From: Prauserella muralis
GTDB lineage: Bacteria; Actinomycetota; Actinomycetes; Mycobacteriales; Pseudonocardiaceae
DNA: 64,000 nucleotides
Assembly (NCBI RefSeq): GCF_003202285.1
Contig: NZ_MASW01000001.1
Location: 1,240,001-1,304,000 of the forward strand
Reading direction: 5' to 3'
Below the pieces are notes generated by a model that saw only the letters and a list, made by a program, of their open reading frames with translations, ran no database searches and was not told where the DNA came from. Within the stretch, counting starts at the first letter, position 1. Each line of letters opens with the position of its first letter. Both the position numbers and the translations under genes were made by a program. This document shows, piece after piece, positions 16,803 to 24,832 of the stretch.

Positions 16803-18254
16803 GTGCATCGCGCGAGCTCCGCAGACATCGATCAGCCCGTTGCAGGACAAGACATCCCGGACGACGCCGAGGCCGTGGTCGGCCGGGCGTACCGGCTGAT
16901 CCTCGGCCGCCCCGCCGACCAGGCCGGTGCCGCGGGCTACGTGCGGGCGCTGCGGGCCGGGGAGATCTCCGTGGCCGACGTGTGCGCCAGCCTCGCCCGG
17001 TCCGGCGAGTTCGCCCAGCGGTTGCGGCCCCCCGAACCGGACGACCGGCCGCGGGCCGAGCGCGATCCGAGCCTGATCGACGTGGCCGAGCTGATCCGCA
17101 CCACCAGCATCGAGGAGCTCTCCGAGCAGGCCGAGCGGTACTTCCGCGCCGTCGAAGACCCGGACCTGCTGCTCGCCAAGCCGTTCAAGGACATCAGCGA
17201 GACGCCGGACCTGCTCGTCAGTTTCGGCCAGGTACTGCGCGGCCTGCGGCCGCTGCCGGGGATGACGGTCCTCGACTTCGGCGCGGGGACCTGCTGGACC
17301 AGCCGCTTCCTCGCCCAGCTCGGCTGCCGGGTCATCGCGCTCGACGTCTCGCCGACGGCGCTGGACCTCGGGCGGCGGCTGTTCGAGCGGTTGCCGGTGC
17401 TGGGCAGCGCCCCGGAGCCGGAGTTCCTCGTGTTCGACGGCCACCGCATCGACCTTCCCGACGGCAGCGTCGACCGCATCCTGTCCTTCGACGCCTTCCA
17501 CCACGTCCCCAACCCCGCCGACGTCATCCGCGAGATGGGCCGCGTGCTGCGTCCCGGCGGCCTCGCCGCCTTCTCCGAACCCGGCGACCGGCACTCGATC
17601 CAGCCGCAGTCCCAGTACGAGATGCGCAACTTCGCGGTGATCGAGAACGACGTCGTCATCGAGGACGTCTGGGAGTGGGCACAGGCCGCCGGGTTCGCCG
17701 AGCTGCGCCTGTGCCTTTTCGAGTCCGCACCCCGCTGGGTCGACCTGGCGACCTTCCACGACGTCATCGCCGGGCGGGAGGCCGAGACCGACTTCGCGGG
17801 CCCCGCCAGGGCGGCGATCGCCGACCGGCGCATGTTCTGGCTGCGCCGCGAGGGCGCCGAGGCGCCGGACAGCCGCGAGGCCGAAGGGCTCGTCGCCCAC
17901 CTGGCGATGGACGACGTGCGCATCAGCACCACGGACACGGCAGGCACGCTGATCGAGGGCACGTGCCGCGTGCACAACCCGGGCCCACGGGCCTGGCTGC
18001 CGTCCGGCGCCCCGTTCGGGCCCGTCCTGCTCGGAGTCCGCGTGCACCTGGCCGACCAGACGAGCCGTGACCTGGCTCGTGTCCCGCTGCCCGGCAACGG
18101 TGTCGCGGCAGGCGAGAGCGCCGCGTTCCCGGTACGGGTGGAGGTGCCGCCCCAGCCCGAGGGCGCCGTGGCCGTCGAGTTCGACCTGGTCAGCGAGCGG
18201 GTCACCTGGTTCGCCGTCAACGGCTCACCGGTCGTCCGGTTCTCCCTGGAGTAG
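16803..18254 (+). CDS. DUF4214 / SAM methyltransferase fusion protein
   Basis: A 483-residue three-part protein. Residues 22-75 form a DUF4214-like helical unit (VVGRAYRLILGRPADQAGAAGYV...SLARSGEFAQRL). Residues about 135-250 are a class I methyltransferase with SAM loop VLDFGAGTCWTSRFLAQLG and DRILSFDAFHHVPNPADVIREM. The last 110 residues are a beta-rich domain (GTLIEGTCRVHNPGPRAWLP). DUF4214 units occur in sugar-modifying proteins, so glycan or polysaccharide methylation is plausible but inferred. It starts at GTG and stands alone. Confidence 0.8.
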   Translation: MHRASSADIDQPVAGQDIPDDAEAVVGRAYRLILGRPADQAGAAGYVRALRAGEISVADVCASLARSGEFAQRLRPPEPDDRPRAERDPSLIDVAELIRTTSIEELSEQAERYFRAVEDPDLLLAKPFKDISETPDLLVSFGQVLRGLRPLPGMTVLDFGAGTCWTSRFLAQLGCRVIALDVSPTALDLGRRLFERLPVLGSAPEPEFLVFDGHRIDLPDGSVDRILSFDAFHHVPNPADVIREMGRVLRPGGLAAFSEPGDRHSIQPQSQYEMRNFAVIENDVVIEDVWEWAQAAGFAELRLCLFESAPRWVDLATFHDVIAGREAETDFAGPARAAIADRRMFWLRREGAEAPDSREAEGLVAHLAMDDVRISTTDTAGTLIEGTCRVHNPGPRAWLPSGAPFGPVLLGVRVHLADQTSRDLARVPLPGNGVAAGESAAFPVRVEVPPQPEGAVAVEFDLVSERVTWFAVNGSPVVRFSLE

Positions 18255-18265
18255 CGGGACCACCG

Positions 18266-18571
18266 TCAGAGCCGGGGGCCGTTCCGCAACGGCAGCTTGC
18301 TGGTGACGAGCGCGGCCACCAGCGCGACGGCGGCCGCCACCGGGATGGCGAGCGCGGGCAGCCAGCTCGCCGCGAGTGCGATCACCAGTGCGCCGCCCGC
18401 GACGAGCGCCAACAGCAGCACCGCGAGCCGCAGGGTCGTGCCGCGCCCGCCGAGGACGCGGTCCGCGAGGCCCGGATGCGCGCGGCCCGCCTGCCGCTGC
18501 TCGTCACCCGGTGGGGTGCCGGGCTGCCCGGCTTGTTCTGGCACCTCTGTGGTACCAGCTTGTATAGTCAT
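18266..18571 (-). CDS. small two-TM membrane protein
   Basis: A 101-residue protein with a polar N-terminus and two consecutive hydrophobic segments near the C-terminus (LRLAVLLLALVAGGALVIALAAS and ALAIPVAAAVALVAALV). The ATG was chosen because AGAGGAA precedes it. No family recognised. It ends 11 bases from the convergent methyltransferase gene. Confidence 0.55.
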   Translation of the reverse strand: MTIQAGTTEVPEQAGQPGTPPGDEQRQAGRAHPGLADRVLGGRGTTLRLAVLLLALVAGGALVIALAASWLPALAIPVAAAVALVAALVTSKLPLRNGPRL

Positions 18572-19034
18572 CCGCGTCCATTCCTCTCGTCTCGCGCGGG
18601 GACATGGATCCGGCGCGGCTCCTGGGGCAACAGGGGCCGCGCCCTTCGCGCAGGGCCTGTCGTGGCCGCTCGCGTACAGGCACATCATGGCGGACACCAC
18701 CGACAGGAATCCGGGCCCACCCGGGCGGCGAGCGGCAAGCGGTCGCCACCTGTCGACCAACGGTCGAGCGACTTCAGTGCTAACGCTCGGTCACCGGCGC
18801 GTTCGGGCCGATCCTGCCTCGGTGCAACCCTGTGCACGGGTCCGCTGCACGTGAATGGGCAAGTGTCGCTGCACGTGCCGTGCTGGTCAGCGGGCCTCTG
18901 GTGCGGCACGGCCGCCGGGGCGGTGGACCGCCGTCGCAGGCCCTGGCGCGCGTGAACCTCAGGGCGCCACGCGACCTCGCGATCACGTTCCGTCACTCAC
19001 GTGGGGGCCGGTGTGCTACCGACAGGTGCCCTGC
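18572..19034. other. intergenic region, no supported gene
   Basis: About 460 bases with no frame of convincing codon use or family match, and no strong hairpin with a U-tract. It separates the start of a small membrane protein gene from the end of the MscS gene. Confidence 0.5.
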
Positions 19035-19967
19035 TCAGCCCTGCTGCGCCGCGCCCGCGCCGGTGGGCGGCAGCACGGGGTAGGCCACCCGGATGCCGGC
19101 GGAGTCGAGCGCACCCTTCAGCCGGGCGCGCAGTTCCCTGCCGAGGCCCCACTGCTCCCCGGGCTGCGTCATCGCGAGGATCCGCACGGTCACGGCGCCG
19201 TTGCCGATGCTCACCACACCGCTGATCTCCGGCCTGCCGATGAGCTTGCCAGCCTGCTCCGGCTCGTCGGCGAACGCGTCGATGCTGCGCTGGATCACGG
19301 CCTTGGCCTCGTCCACGTCCACGGAGTAGTCGAGCGGAAGCTCCACGACGGCGTTGGCCCAGTCCTGGTTCATGTTGCAGACCCGCAGGATCTCGCCGTT
19401 GCGCACGTGCCACAGTCCACCGTTGAGGTCACGGATCTTGGTGGTGCGCAGGGTCACGGCCTCCACCGTGCCGACGGCGTCGCCGACGTCGACGACATCA
19501 CCGACACCGTACTGATCTTCGAGCATCATGAAGATCCCGGCGAGGAAGTCCTGCACCAGGCTCTGCGCGCCGAATCCGATGGCGAGGCCGACGACGCCCG
19601 CGCTGGCCAGGATGGGCCCGATGTTGATGCCCAGCTGACTGAGGATCGTGACGAACGCGATCCCGAGGATGACGAAGGTGGACACGCTCTTGAGCACCGA
19701 CGCGATCGTCTCGGCGCGCTGGCGCTGCCGTTCGGTGCGCGACGTGCTCGCCGTGCGCACGACGCGGCCCGCGGTCTTGGACCGGGTCAACCGCTCCCGG
19801 GAACTGATCATCCGCTTCGTCAGCTGGTCGATGACCCTGCCCACCACGGCCCGCAGGATCAGCGCCACCACGATGATGATCGCGATGTTGATCACTCCGC
19901 TGAGCAGTGCGCCGGAGTTGTCACGGAACCAGTCGGTGACCACGTTCGCCTGGGCGGGCGTCGGCAC
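19035..19967 (-). CDS. MscS-family mechanosensitive channel
   Basis: A 310-residue small-conductance mechanosensitive channel that releases solutes on osmotic downshock. Transmembrane segments lie near residues 18-40 and 95-115, followed by the pore helix LASAGVVGLAIGFGAQSLVQDFLAG. The beta domain (GDVVDVGDAVGTVEAVTLRTTKIRD) and C-terminal alpha/beta domain come next. The GTG start is supported by GAAGGGAG; the frame also runs 21 codons further upstream. Confidence 0.92.
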   Translation of the reverse strand: MPTPAQANVVTDWFRDNSGALLSGVINIAIIIVVALILRAVVGRVIDQLTKRMISSRERLTRSKTAGRVVRTASTSRTERQRQRAETIASVLKSVSTFVILGIAFVTILSQLGINIGPILASAGVVGLAIGFGAQSLVQDFLAGIFMMLEDQYGVGDVVDVGDAVGTVEAVTLRTTKIRDLNGGLWHVRNGEILRVCNMNQDWANAVVELPLDYSVDVDEAKAVIQRSIDAFADEPEQAGKLIGRPEISGVVSIGNGAVTVRILAMTQPGEQWGLGRELRARLKGALDSAGIRVAYPVLPPTGAGAAQQG

Positions 19968-20050
19968 GATGTGCTCCCTTCGTCTTCCGATGCGACTCCT
20001 CCGGCAGGGTTGCACGGATCGTTTCGGCACGCGGCTCGCGGGGGTCCGGG

Positions 20051-21019
20051 ATGGTCACTGACGTCACGGTTTCGCGCTGGTCACGGCTTCGCCGCGGCCT
20101 GAGGGGGTGCTGCTGGCTCCTGCTCGCCTGCGTGGCCGCGGTCGTGGTGATCCGGCTCGCGGGACTCGACGACGGCACCTACCTGGCCCTGCCCGTGTCC
20201 GGGATGCCCTACCTGGCCGTGGTAAGCGTGCTGCTGCTCGGCGCCTCCGCCCTGCTGCGCGGCAGGGCACTCTCCGTGGTGGCGGCCGCGCTCGTCGTCG
20301 TCCAGGTCGTCCTGCTCGCGCCACGGTTCGTCGCCGAGGGCGCCGAGCCCGCACCTGCCGCCGGGGCGACGGTGCGTGTGGCCACGAGCAACACGCTGCA
20401 AGGCCGGGTGGACGCCGGCGCACTCGTCGACCTGGTGCGCACCCAGCGCGTGGACGTGCTCGCCGTGCAGGAGTTCACGCCGTCGGCGGCGAGCACGCTC
20501 GCCGAGGCCGGGCTGGCGGACCTGCTGCCGCACCACGTCCTGCCCGGCGGGGCGGACACGGCGCTCTACTCGCGGCTGCCGCTGTCGCGAACGGGGGCAC
20601 TGGCCGCACCCACCACCTGGCGGCAGGCCGCCGCCTCCGTCAGGGTCGGCGGGCGGGAGATCCGCCTGGTCTCGGTGCACACCTACTTCCCGGCAGGCGA
20701 CCCGGACCGCTGGAGCCGCGACCTCGCGGCGCTGCGCACGGCGGCACGGCACAACGCCGTCCTGCTCGGCGACTTCAACGCCACGCTCGACCACGCGCCA
20801 CTGCGCGAGCTGCTGGCCGCGGGCCTCGTCGACAGCCACGCCGAGCTGGGCGAGGCCTGGGCGCCGACATGGCCGACCCGTGGCGCCAGCCCGGTGCCGC
20901 TGCTGCAACTCGACCATGTGCTGCACGGCGACGCGCTCGCGGCCACCTGGGCGGGGGAGTACGAGCTGCCCGGGTCCGACCATCGTGCCGTGGTCGCCGA
21001 GCTGAGGCTCACGCGTTGA
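20051..21019 (+). CDS. membrane-anchored endonuclease/exonuclease/phosphatase family protein
   Basis: A 322-residue protein with three N-terminal membrane segments (about residues 20-35, 50-68 and 72-90) and a C-terminal EEP domain facing outside. The EEP motifs are present: TSNTLQ, VLAVQEF (metal Glu), SVHTYFP, LLGDFNAT (catalytic Asp/Asn), LDHVL and GSDHRAVVAEL (His). All catalytic positions are conserved. These are metal-dependent phosphodiesterases or nucleases; the substrate is unknown. It diverges from the MscS gene by about 80 bases. Confidence 0.87.
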   Translation: MVTDVTVSRWSRLRRGLRGCCWLLLACVAAVVVIRLAGLDDGTYLALPVSGMPYLAVVSVLLLGASALLRGRALSVVAAALVVVQVVLLAPRFVAEGAEPAPAAGATVRVATSNTLQGRVDAGALVDLVRTQRVDVLAVQEFTPSAASTLAEAGLADLLPHHVLPGGADTALYSRLPLSRTGALAAPTTWRQAAASVRVGGREIRLVSVHTYFPAGDPDRWSRDLAALRTAARHNAVLLGDFNATLDHAPLRELLAAGLVDSHAELGEAWAPTWPTRGASPVPLLQLDHVLHGDALAATWAGEYELPGSDHRAVVAELRLTR

Positions 21020-21025
21020 CGGCGC

Positions 21026-21850
21026 TCAGCCGAAGGCCCCGCGAAAGGCATCGAGCCGCGGATACGGCGGCCGGTCCAGCACCGCGAACACCACGTGCGT
21101 GAACCGGCGCGCGAACGGCCCGTGCCCGGTCAGCAGCTCGGCGAAGACCTGCGCGACCACCCCCGGGTCGTTGCCGAACACGCCGCAGCCCCACGCGCCG
21201 AGCACCAGCCGCTCGTGTCCGTTGTGGTGGGCCACGGCGAGCACCTTCGCCGCGCGGCTACGCAGCACGTCCGGGATCCGCGCACGCTGCCCTGCCGTCG
21301 TGGTGGCGGAGGCGTTCGGCGCGGCGGCCGTCAGGAACGCCACCTCGTACGGCGCGTCGAGCAGCACGTGGTCGTCGTCGCGGAACACGGGCACGCCCGG
21401 CGAGTAGACGATCCGGTCGCTGTAGAGGGGATCGCCTGCCGCGCGATGGTGTTCGTAGTAGCCCTCGACCGCGCGCAGGCACGCGGCGAGCCCGGAAGCA
21501 CGGGCGAGGCTTTCCTCCTGCGCCAGCGCGCCGCTGCGGTAGCCGCCGCCGGGTTTGGTGGCGGAGGCGAAGTTCAGGCACGCCGGCTCGTCCTTGGCCT
21601 CGGCGGCCAGCCGCCGTGCCGCGGCGAGTGTGCTGCAGCCGGTCACCTCCACCACGGCCTGCTTGCCGTCCGCGGCGTCACCTTCGCGAGGAACGACCGG
21701 TTCGTGGGGAAGGTACAGCCGGGTGGCGCGCACCGACTCGGCGACGGCGGGCGCGATGTGCACGGACTGCCCGGATCCGCTGGTGTACCGGCCCTCGGCG
21801 ACGATCTCGTCGGTCTGCGCGGCGATGGCGGCGAGCTGGTCCCGGTTCAC
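21026..21850 (-). CDS. TIGR02452-type protein with bacterial PARG-like catalytic domain
   Basis: A 274-residue macrodomain-like protein. The PARG signature GGGYRSGALAQEE (GGG followed by QEE) lies near residue 102 after LNFASATKPGG, with further conserved segments VYSPGVPVFRDDD and VLGAWGCGVFGNDP. Proteins of this type resemble the microbial poly(ADP-ribose) glycohydrolase domain and probably remove ADP-ribose from targets (family inference). It is monocistronic, converging with the EEP gene 6 bases away. No ADP-ribosyltransferase is nearby. Confidence 0.85.
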   Translation of the reverse strand: MNRDQLAAIAAQTDEIVAEGRYTSGSGQSVHIAPAVAESVRATRLYLPHEPVVPREGDAADGKQAVVEVTGCSTLAAARRLAAEAKDEPACLNFASATKPGGGYRSGALAQEESLARASGLAACLRAVEGYYEHHRAAGDPLYSDRIVYSPGVPVFRDDDHVLLDAPYEVAFLTAAAPNASATTTAGQRARIPDVLRSRAAKVLAVAHHNGHERLVLGAWGCGVFGNDPGVVAQVFAELLTGHGPFARRFTHVVFAVLDRPPYPRLDAFRGAFG

Positions 21851-21956
21851 GCGCCGACCCTAACCCGGGCACGCCGGTACTGTGGCCGAGTTCACTTCTT
21901 CGACGCCGATTCCTGGCGTCCGTGCGAGTGTCCACTGCCGATCGGCAGGTGTGCGA

Positions 21957-22556
21957 TCAGGACTGCGGCCCGGACAGCGAGCGCCGCATGAGCTCGAACC
22001 ACTCGTCGCGTACGCGCCGCTTGTCCTCGGGTGGCGCCGCGGACAGGGCCAGCCCCGCTCCGCCGAGCATCCAGAAGAAGAACTGGATGGTGGTGTCCCG
22101 CGCCGTGCGCGGGAGGTATCCGGCTTCCATCAGCGATTCGACGAACTGTTCGACGAGCGCGTAGGCGTGGCGCTCCTCGCACTCCTTCCAGCGCCGGAAG
22201 CCGAGGGCGGTCGGCGCCTCCTGCCAGCAGAGCCGCCCGTACACGGGATCGCAGCACCGGTCGAGGAACGCGCCCAGCGCCTGCAGCGCCGCCTCGCGCG
22301 GGTTGGCCGAGGTCGCCGCGTCGGCCACCTCGCGCATGGCCCGCGACTCCTGCTGGTCCAGTACCGCCTCGAACAACGCCTGCTTGCTCGCGAAGTGGTG
22401 GTACACGGCGCCCCGGGTGACCCGGGTGGCCGCCGCGACGTCCTCCAGCGACGTGCCCGCGTAACCGCGTCCGGCGAACAGCGCGGTCGCCTCCTCCAGC
22501 AGGGCGGCACGGGTGGCCTCCGAGTACATCTCGCGGCGGCTCTTGACAGCAGGCAT
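21957..22556 (-). CDS. TetR/AcrR family transcriptional regulator
   Basis: A 199-residue repressor with an N-terminal HTH: LLEEATALFAGRGYAGTSLEDVAAATRVTRGAVYHHFASKQ is reduced here to its key parts, GYAGTSLEDVA and GAVYHHF. An all-helical ligand domain follows. It faces a cytochrome P450 gene across a 52-base gap holding a perfect palindrome, so it very likely represses itself and the P450. Confidence 0.92.
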   Translation of the reverse strand: MPAVKSRREMYSEATRAALLEEATALFAGRGYAGTSLEDVAAATRVTRGAVYHHFASKQALFEAVLDQQESRAMREVADAATSANPREAALQALGAFLDRCCDPVYGRLCWQEAPTALGFRRWKECEERHAYALVEQFVESLMEAGYLPRTARDTTIQFFFWMLGGAGLALSAAPPEDKRRVRDEWFELMRRSLSGPQS

Positions 22557-22571
22557 ACGCTGAGCTTAACG

Positions 22572-22588
22572 ACATACACAGTGTATGT
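22572..22588. promoter_or_regulatory. 17-bp palindromic operator between TetR and P450 genes
   Basis: ACATACAC-A-GTGTATGT is a perfect dyad of 8-bp half-sites around one base, midway between the two divergent start codons. It is the most likely TetR binding site controlling both genes. Confidence 0.75.
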
Positions 22589-22608
22589 GACCGACAGGGG
22601 GTAGGCGT

Positions 22609-23847
22609 ATGTCCGGCAGCGCCACGCAGGAGACGCCGCTGTTCGATCCCTTCGCCGAGGGCTTCGTGGAGGACCCGTATCCGCAGTACGCGCGGCTGCG
22701 CGAGGCCGCGCCGGTCTACCAGCACCCGCTCGGCTTCTGGGTGGTGTCCCGCTACGACGACGTCTCGGCGCTGCTGCGCTCTGGCGCCTCGGTGGAGGAA
22801 CGCAACCTCGCGCCGGTGGACGGACCCATGCGGTACCTGCGGGAGGAGGTCTACGGCGACCGGCAGCCGCGGATGGACGGACTGTCCATGCTGGACCGCG
22901 ACCCTCCGGATCACACGCGGCTGCGCAGGCTGGTCTCCAAGGCGTTCACCCCGCGCGCGGTCGAGGCGCTGCGCCCCAGGGTCGCCGAGCTGGTCGACGG
23001 CATGCTCGACGAGATCGCCCGCGCGGGCACCGTGGACCTCGTGCCCGCACTGGCGTTTCCGCTGCCGTTCGCGGTGATCGCGGAGATGCTCGGCACCCCG
23101 CCCACCGACCACGAGCGGGTCCGGGAGCTGAGCGGGCTGGTCGTGCGGTCGCTGGAACCGGTGCTCGACCCCGACCTGATGCGTGCCATCGCCTCGGCCA
23201 ACGAGGAGCTCGACGCGATCGCGCTGGACATGATCGCGTGGAAGCGCGAGCACCCCGCCGACGACCTGCTGACGGCGCTGGTCCAGGCCGAGGAGGACGG
23301 CGACGTGCTCAGCGACGCGGAGCTCGTGGCGCAGGTGCTGCTGCTCTACATCGCGGGCCACGAGACGACGGTGAACCTGCTCTCCGGAGGGACGCTGGCG
23401 CTGCTGCGGCATCCGGACCAGCTGGCCGCGCTGTGCGCCGATCCCGGACTGGTGCCCGGTGCGGTCGAGGAACTGCTGCGCTACGACAGCCCGGTGCAGG
23501 AGAGCAGGCGGATCACCCTCGAACCGACCGTGGTCGGCGGCGTCGAGATCCCGGCGGGTTCGTTCGTGCTGGCACTGCTGGCCTCGGCCAACCGCGACGA
23601 GCGACGGTGGGGCCCGGACGCCGAGACCCTGCGCGTGGACCGCGAGGGCGCGCGCCACCACGTGTCGTTCGGTGCGGGCGTGCACCACTGTCTCGGCGCG
23701 TCGCTGGCGCGGCTGGAGGCGAGCGTCGTGTTCGAGCGCATGCTGGCGCGCCTTCCCGGGCTCGCGCTCGCCGGGGACGTGACGTGGAACGGCCGGATCA
23801 ACCTGCGCGGTCCGGCCGCCCTGCCGGTCACGACGGGACGTGTGTGA
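22609..23847 (+). CDS. cytochrome P450
   Basis: A 412-residue soluble bacterial P450 monooxygenase. The I-helix oxygen-activation motif is AGHETTVN, the K-helix is EELLRYDSPVQ, and the heme loop is FGAGVHHCLGASLARLE with the proximal Cys. The length and start (DPFAEGFVEDPYPQYARLRE) are typical of actinobacterial class I P450s, which take electrons from ferredoxin. No ferredoxin gene is adjacent. Control by the divergent TetR is likely. The last 20 bases overlap the convergent gene. The substrate is unknown. Confidence 0.93.
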   Translation: MSGSATQETPLFDPFAEGFVEDPYPQYARLREAAPVYQHPLGFWVVSRYDDVSALLRSGASVEERNLAPVDGPMRYLREEVYGDRQPRMDGLSMLDRDPPDHTRLRRLVSKAFTPRAVEALRPRVAELVDGMLDEIARAGTVDLVPALAFPLPFAVIAEMLGTPPTDHERVRELSGLVVRSLEPVLDPDLMRAIASANEELDAIALDMIAWKREHPADDLLTALVQAEEDGDVLSDAELVAQVLLLYIAGHETTVNLLSGGTLALLRHPDQLAALCADPGLVPGAVEELLRYDSPVQESRRITLEPTVVGGVEIPAGSFVLALLASANRDERRWGPDAETLRVDREGARHHVSFGAGVHHCLGASLARLEASVVFERMLARLPGLALAGDVTWNGRINLRGPAALPVTTGRV

Positions 23848-24187
23848 GCGCTATCCGCACCTCGGAGAGCCGGGTGGGCCACTGATCGGTGATGGCCCGC
23901 CAGGCCGCCCGCAGCGAGACCCGCTCGGCGAGCACCAGCACCGGCCCGTCACCCCAGTGCGTCGCCACGACCGTGCCGGTGCGGTCGCCCTCGTGCGGCC
24001 CCGGCGCGCCGCCGGGAAGGAAGTCGAGTGTCAGCGAGCCCTCCGTGCCCGTCACGTCGTCCGTGACACCGCTCATGGCCGCCTGGTAGCCGCGCAGGCC
24101 GTGACGCGTGGCCGGATCCGTGGGGATGGGGCAGTCGGGGTAGGCGGCGTTGTACGCCTCCACCGACGGGAAAGACCGTGGGTTCAC
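23828..24187 (-). CDS. hypothetical protein
   Basis: A 119-residue soluble protein without a domain I can name. Segments include FPSVEAYNAAYPDCP, RHGLRGYQAAMSGV and TLDFLPGGAPGPHEGDRTG. The GTG start is supported by a TAGTAT -10-like box ending 8 bases before it, which would give a nearly leaderless transcript. A MerR-type dyad abuts that box. The gene overlaps the P450 3' end by 20 bases in convergent orientation. Confidence 0.6.
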   Translation of the reverse strand: MNPRSFPSVEAYNAAYPDCPIPTDPATRHGLRGYQAAMSGVTDDVTGTEGSLTLDFLPGGAPGPHEGDRTGTVVATHWGDGPVLVLAERVSLRAAWRAITDQWPTRLSEVRIALTHVPS

Positions 24188-24201
24188 AGGCTGAAATACT
24201 A

Positions 24202-24215
24202 CCTTGACGTTAAGG
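24202..24215. promoter_or_regulatory. MerR-type dyad upstream of the hypothetical gene
   Basis: CCTTGACGTTAAGG is a 14-bp palindrome with one mismatched pair. It lies immediately upstream of a minus-strand TAGTAT box, in the promoter spacer position where MerR proteins bind. A MerR gene starts 150 bases away in the opposite direction. Confidence 0.5.
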
Positions 24216-24367
24216 AAGGGTGAGCGGTATCCGCACATCAGACGACATCGCCTGACGTCCATAGTGGACCCCGGTGGACGTCGATCACCGCGCGAACTCC
24301 GTCGCGCACGCACAGCCACGGAAGCCGGTACCGTTGAGGCCCGGTACGGCGGAAGTGAGGTTGTCGC

Positions 24368-24784
24368 GTGGGCGAGCACATGCAGATCGGCGAGGTCGCC
24401 GCTCGCACCGGACTGTCCCTGCGCACCATCCGCTACTACGAGGAGGTGGGGCTGGTCACCCCCAGCGCCCGCAGCCAGGGCGGGTTCCGGCTCTACACCG
24501 AGCCCGACGTGGCCCGCCTCCAGCTGGTCATGCGGATGAAGCCGCTCGGCTTCCAGCTGGAGGAGATGCGGGAGCTGTTGGAGCTGCTCGAGCCGGAGCG
24601 GGCCGGCGGGGGCCGGGCGCCCCGCCTGCGCAAGGAGCAGCGGGAGCGGCTGCGCGAGTTCACGGACACGGCCGAGTACCGCTGCACCGAGCTGCGCGCC
24701 AAGCTGGAGAGCGCCGAGGGGTTCGCCGCCACGCTGCGTGCCGCGCTCGGCGACGAGACACCCAGCGCCGCACGGGCGGGCTGA
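24368..24784 (+). CDS. MerR family transcriptional regulator
   Basis: A 138-residue regulator. The winged HTH reads MQIGEVAARTGLSLRTIRYYE then GLVTPSARSQGGFRLYTEPD, and a coiled-coil dimerisation helix follows. No cysteine cluster is present for metal sensing, so the signal is not obvious. The GTG start gives four extra residues; the ATG before QIGEV is an alternative. It is divergent from the hypothetical gene whose promoter carries a MerR-type dyad. Confidence 0.88.
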   Translation: MGEHMQIGEVAARTGLSLRTIRYYEEVGLVTPSARSQGGFRLYTEPDVARLQLVMRMKPLGFQLEEMRELLELLEPERAGGGRAPRLRKEQRERLREFTDTAEYRCTELRAKLESAEGFAATLRAALGDETPSAARAG

Positions 24785-24832
24785 CCGACGGCAAACCGTG
24801 ACGTAACGGTAGAGTTTTGTGTTGATGTGTGA

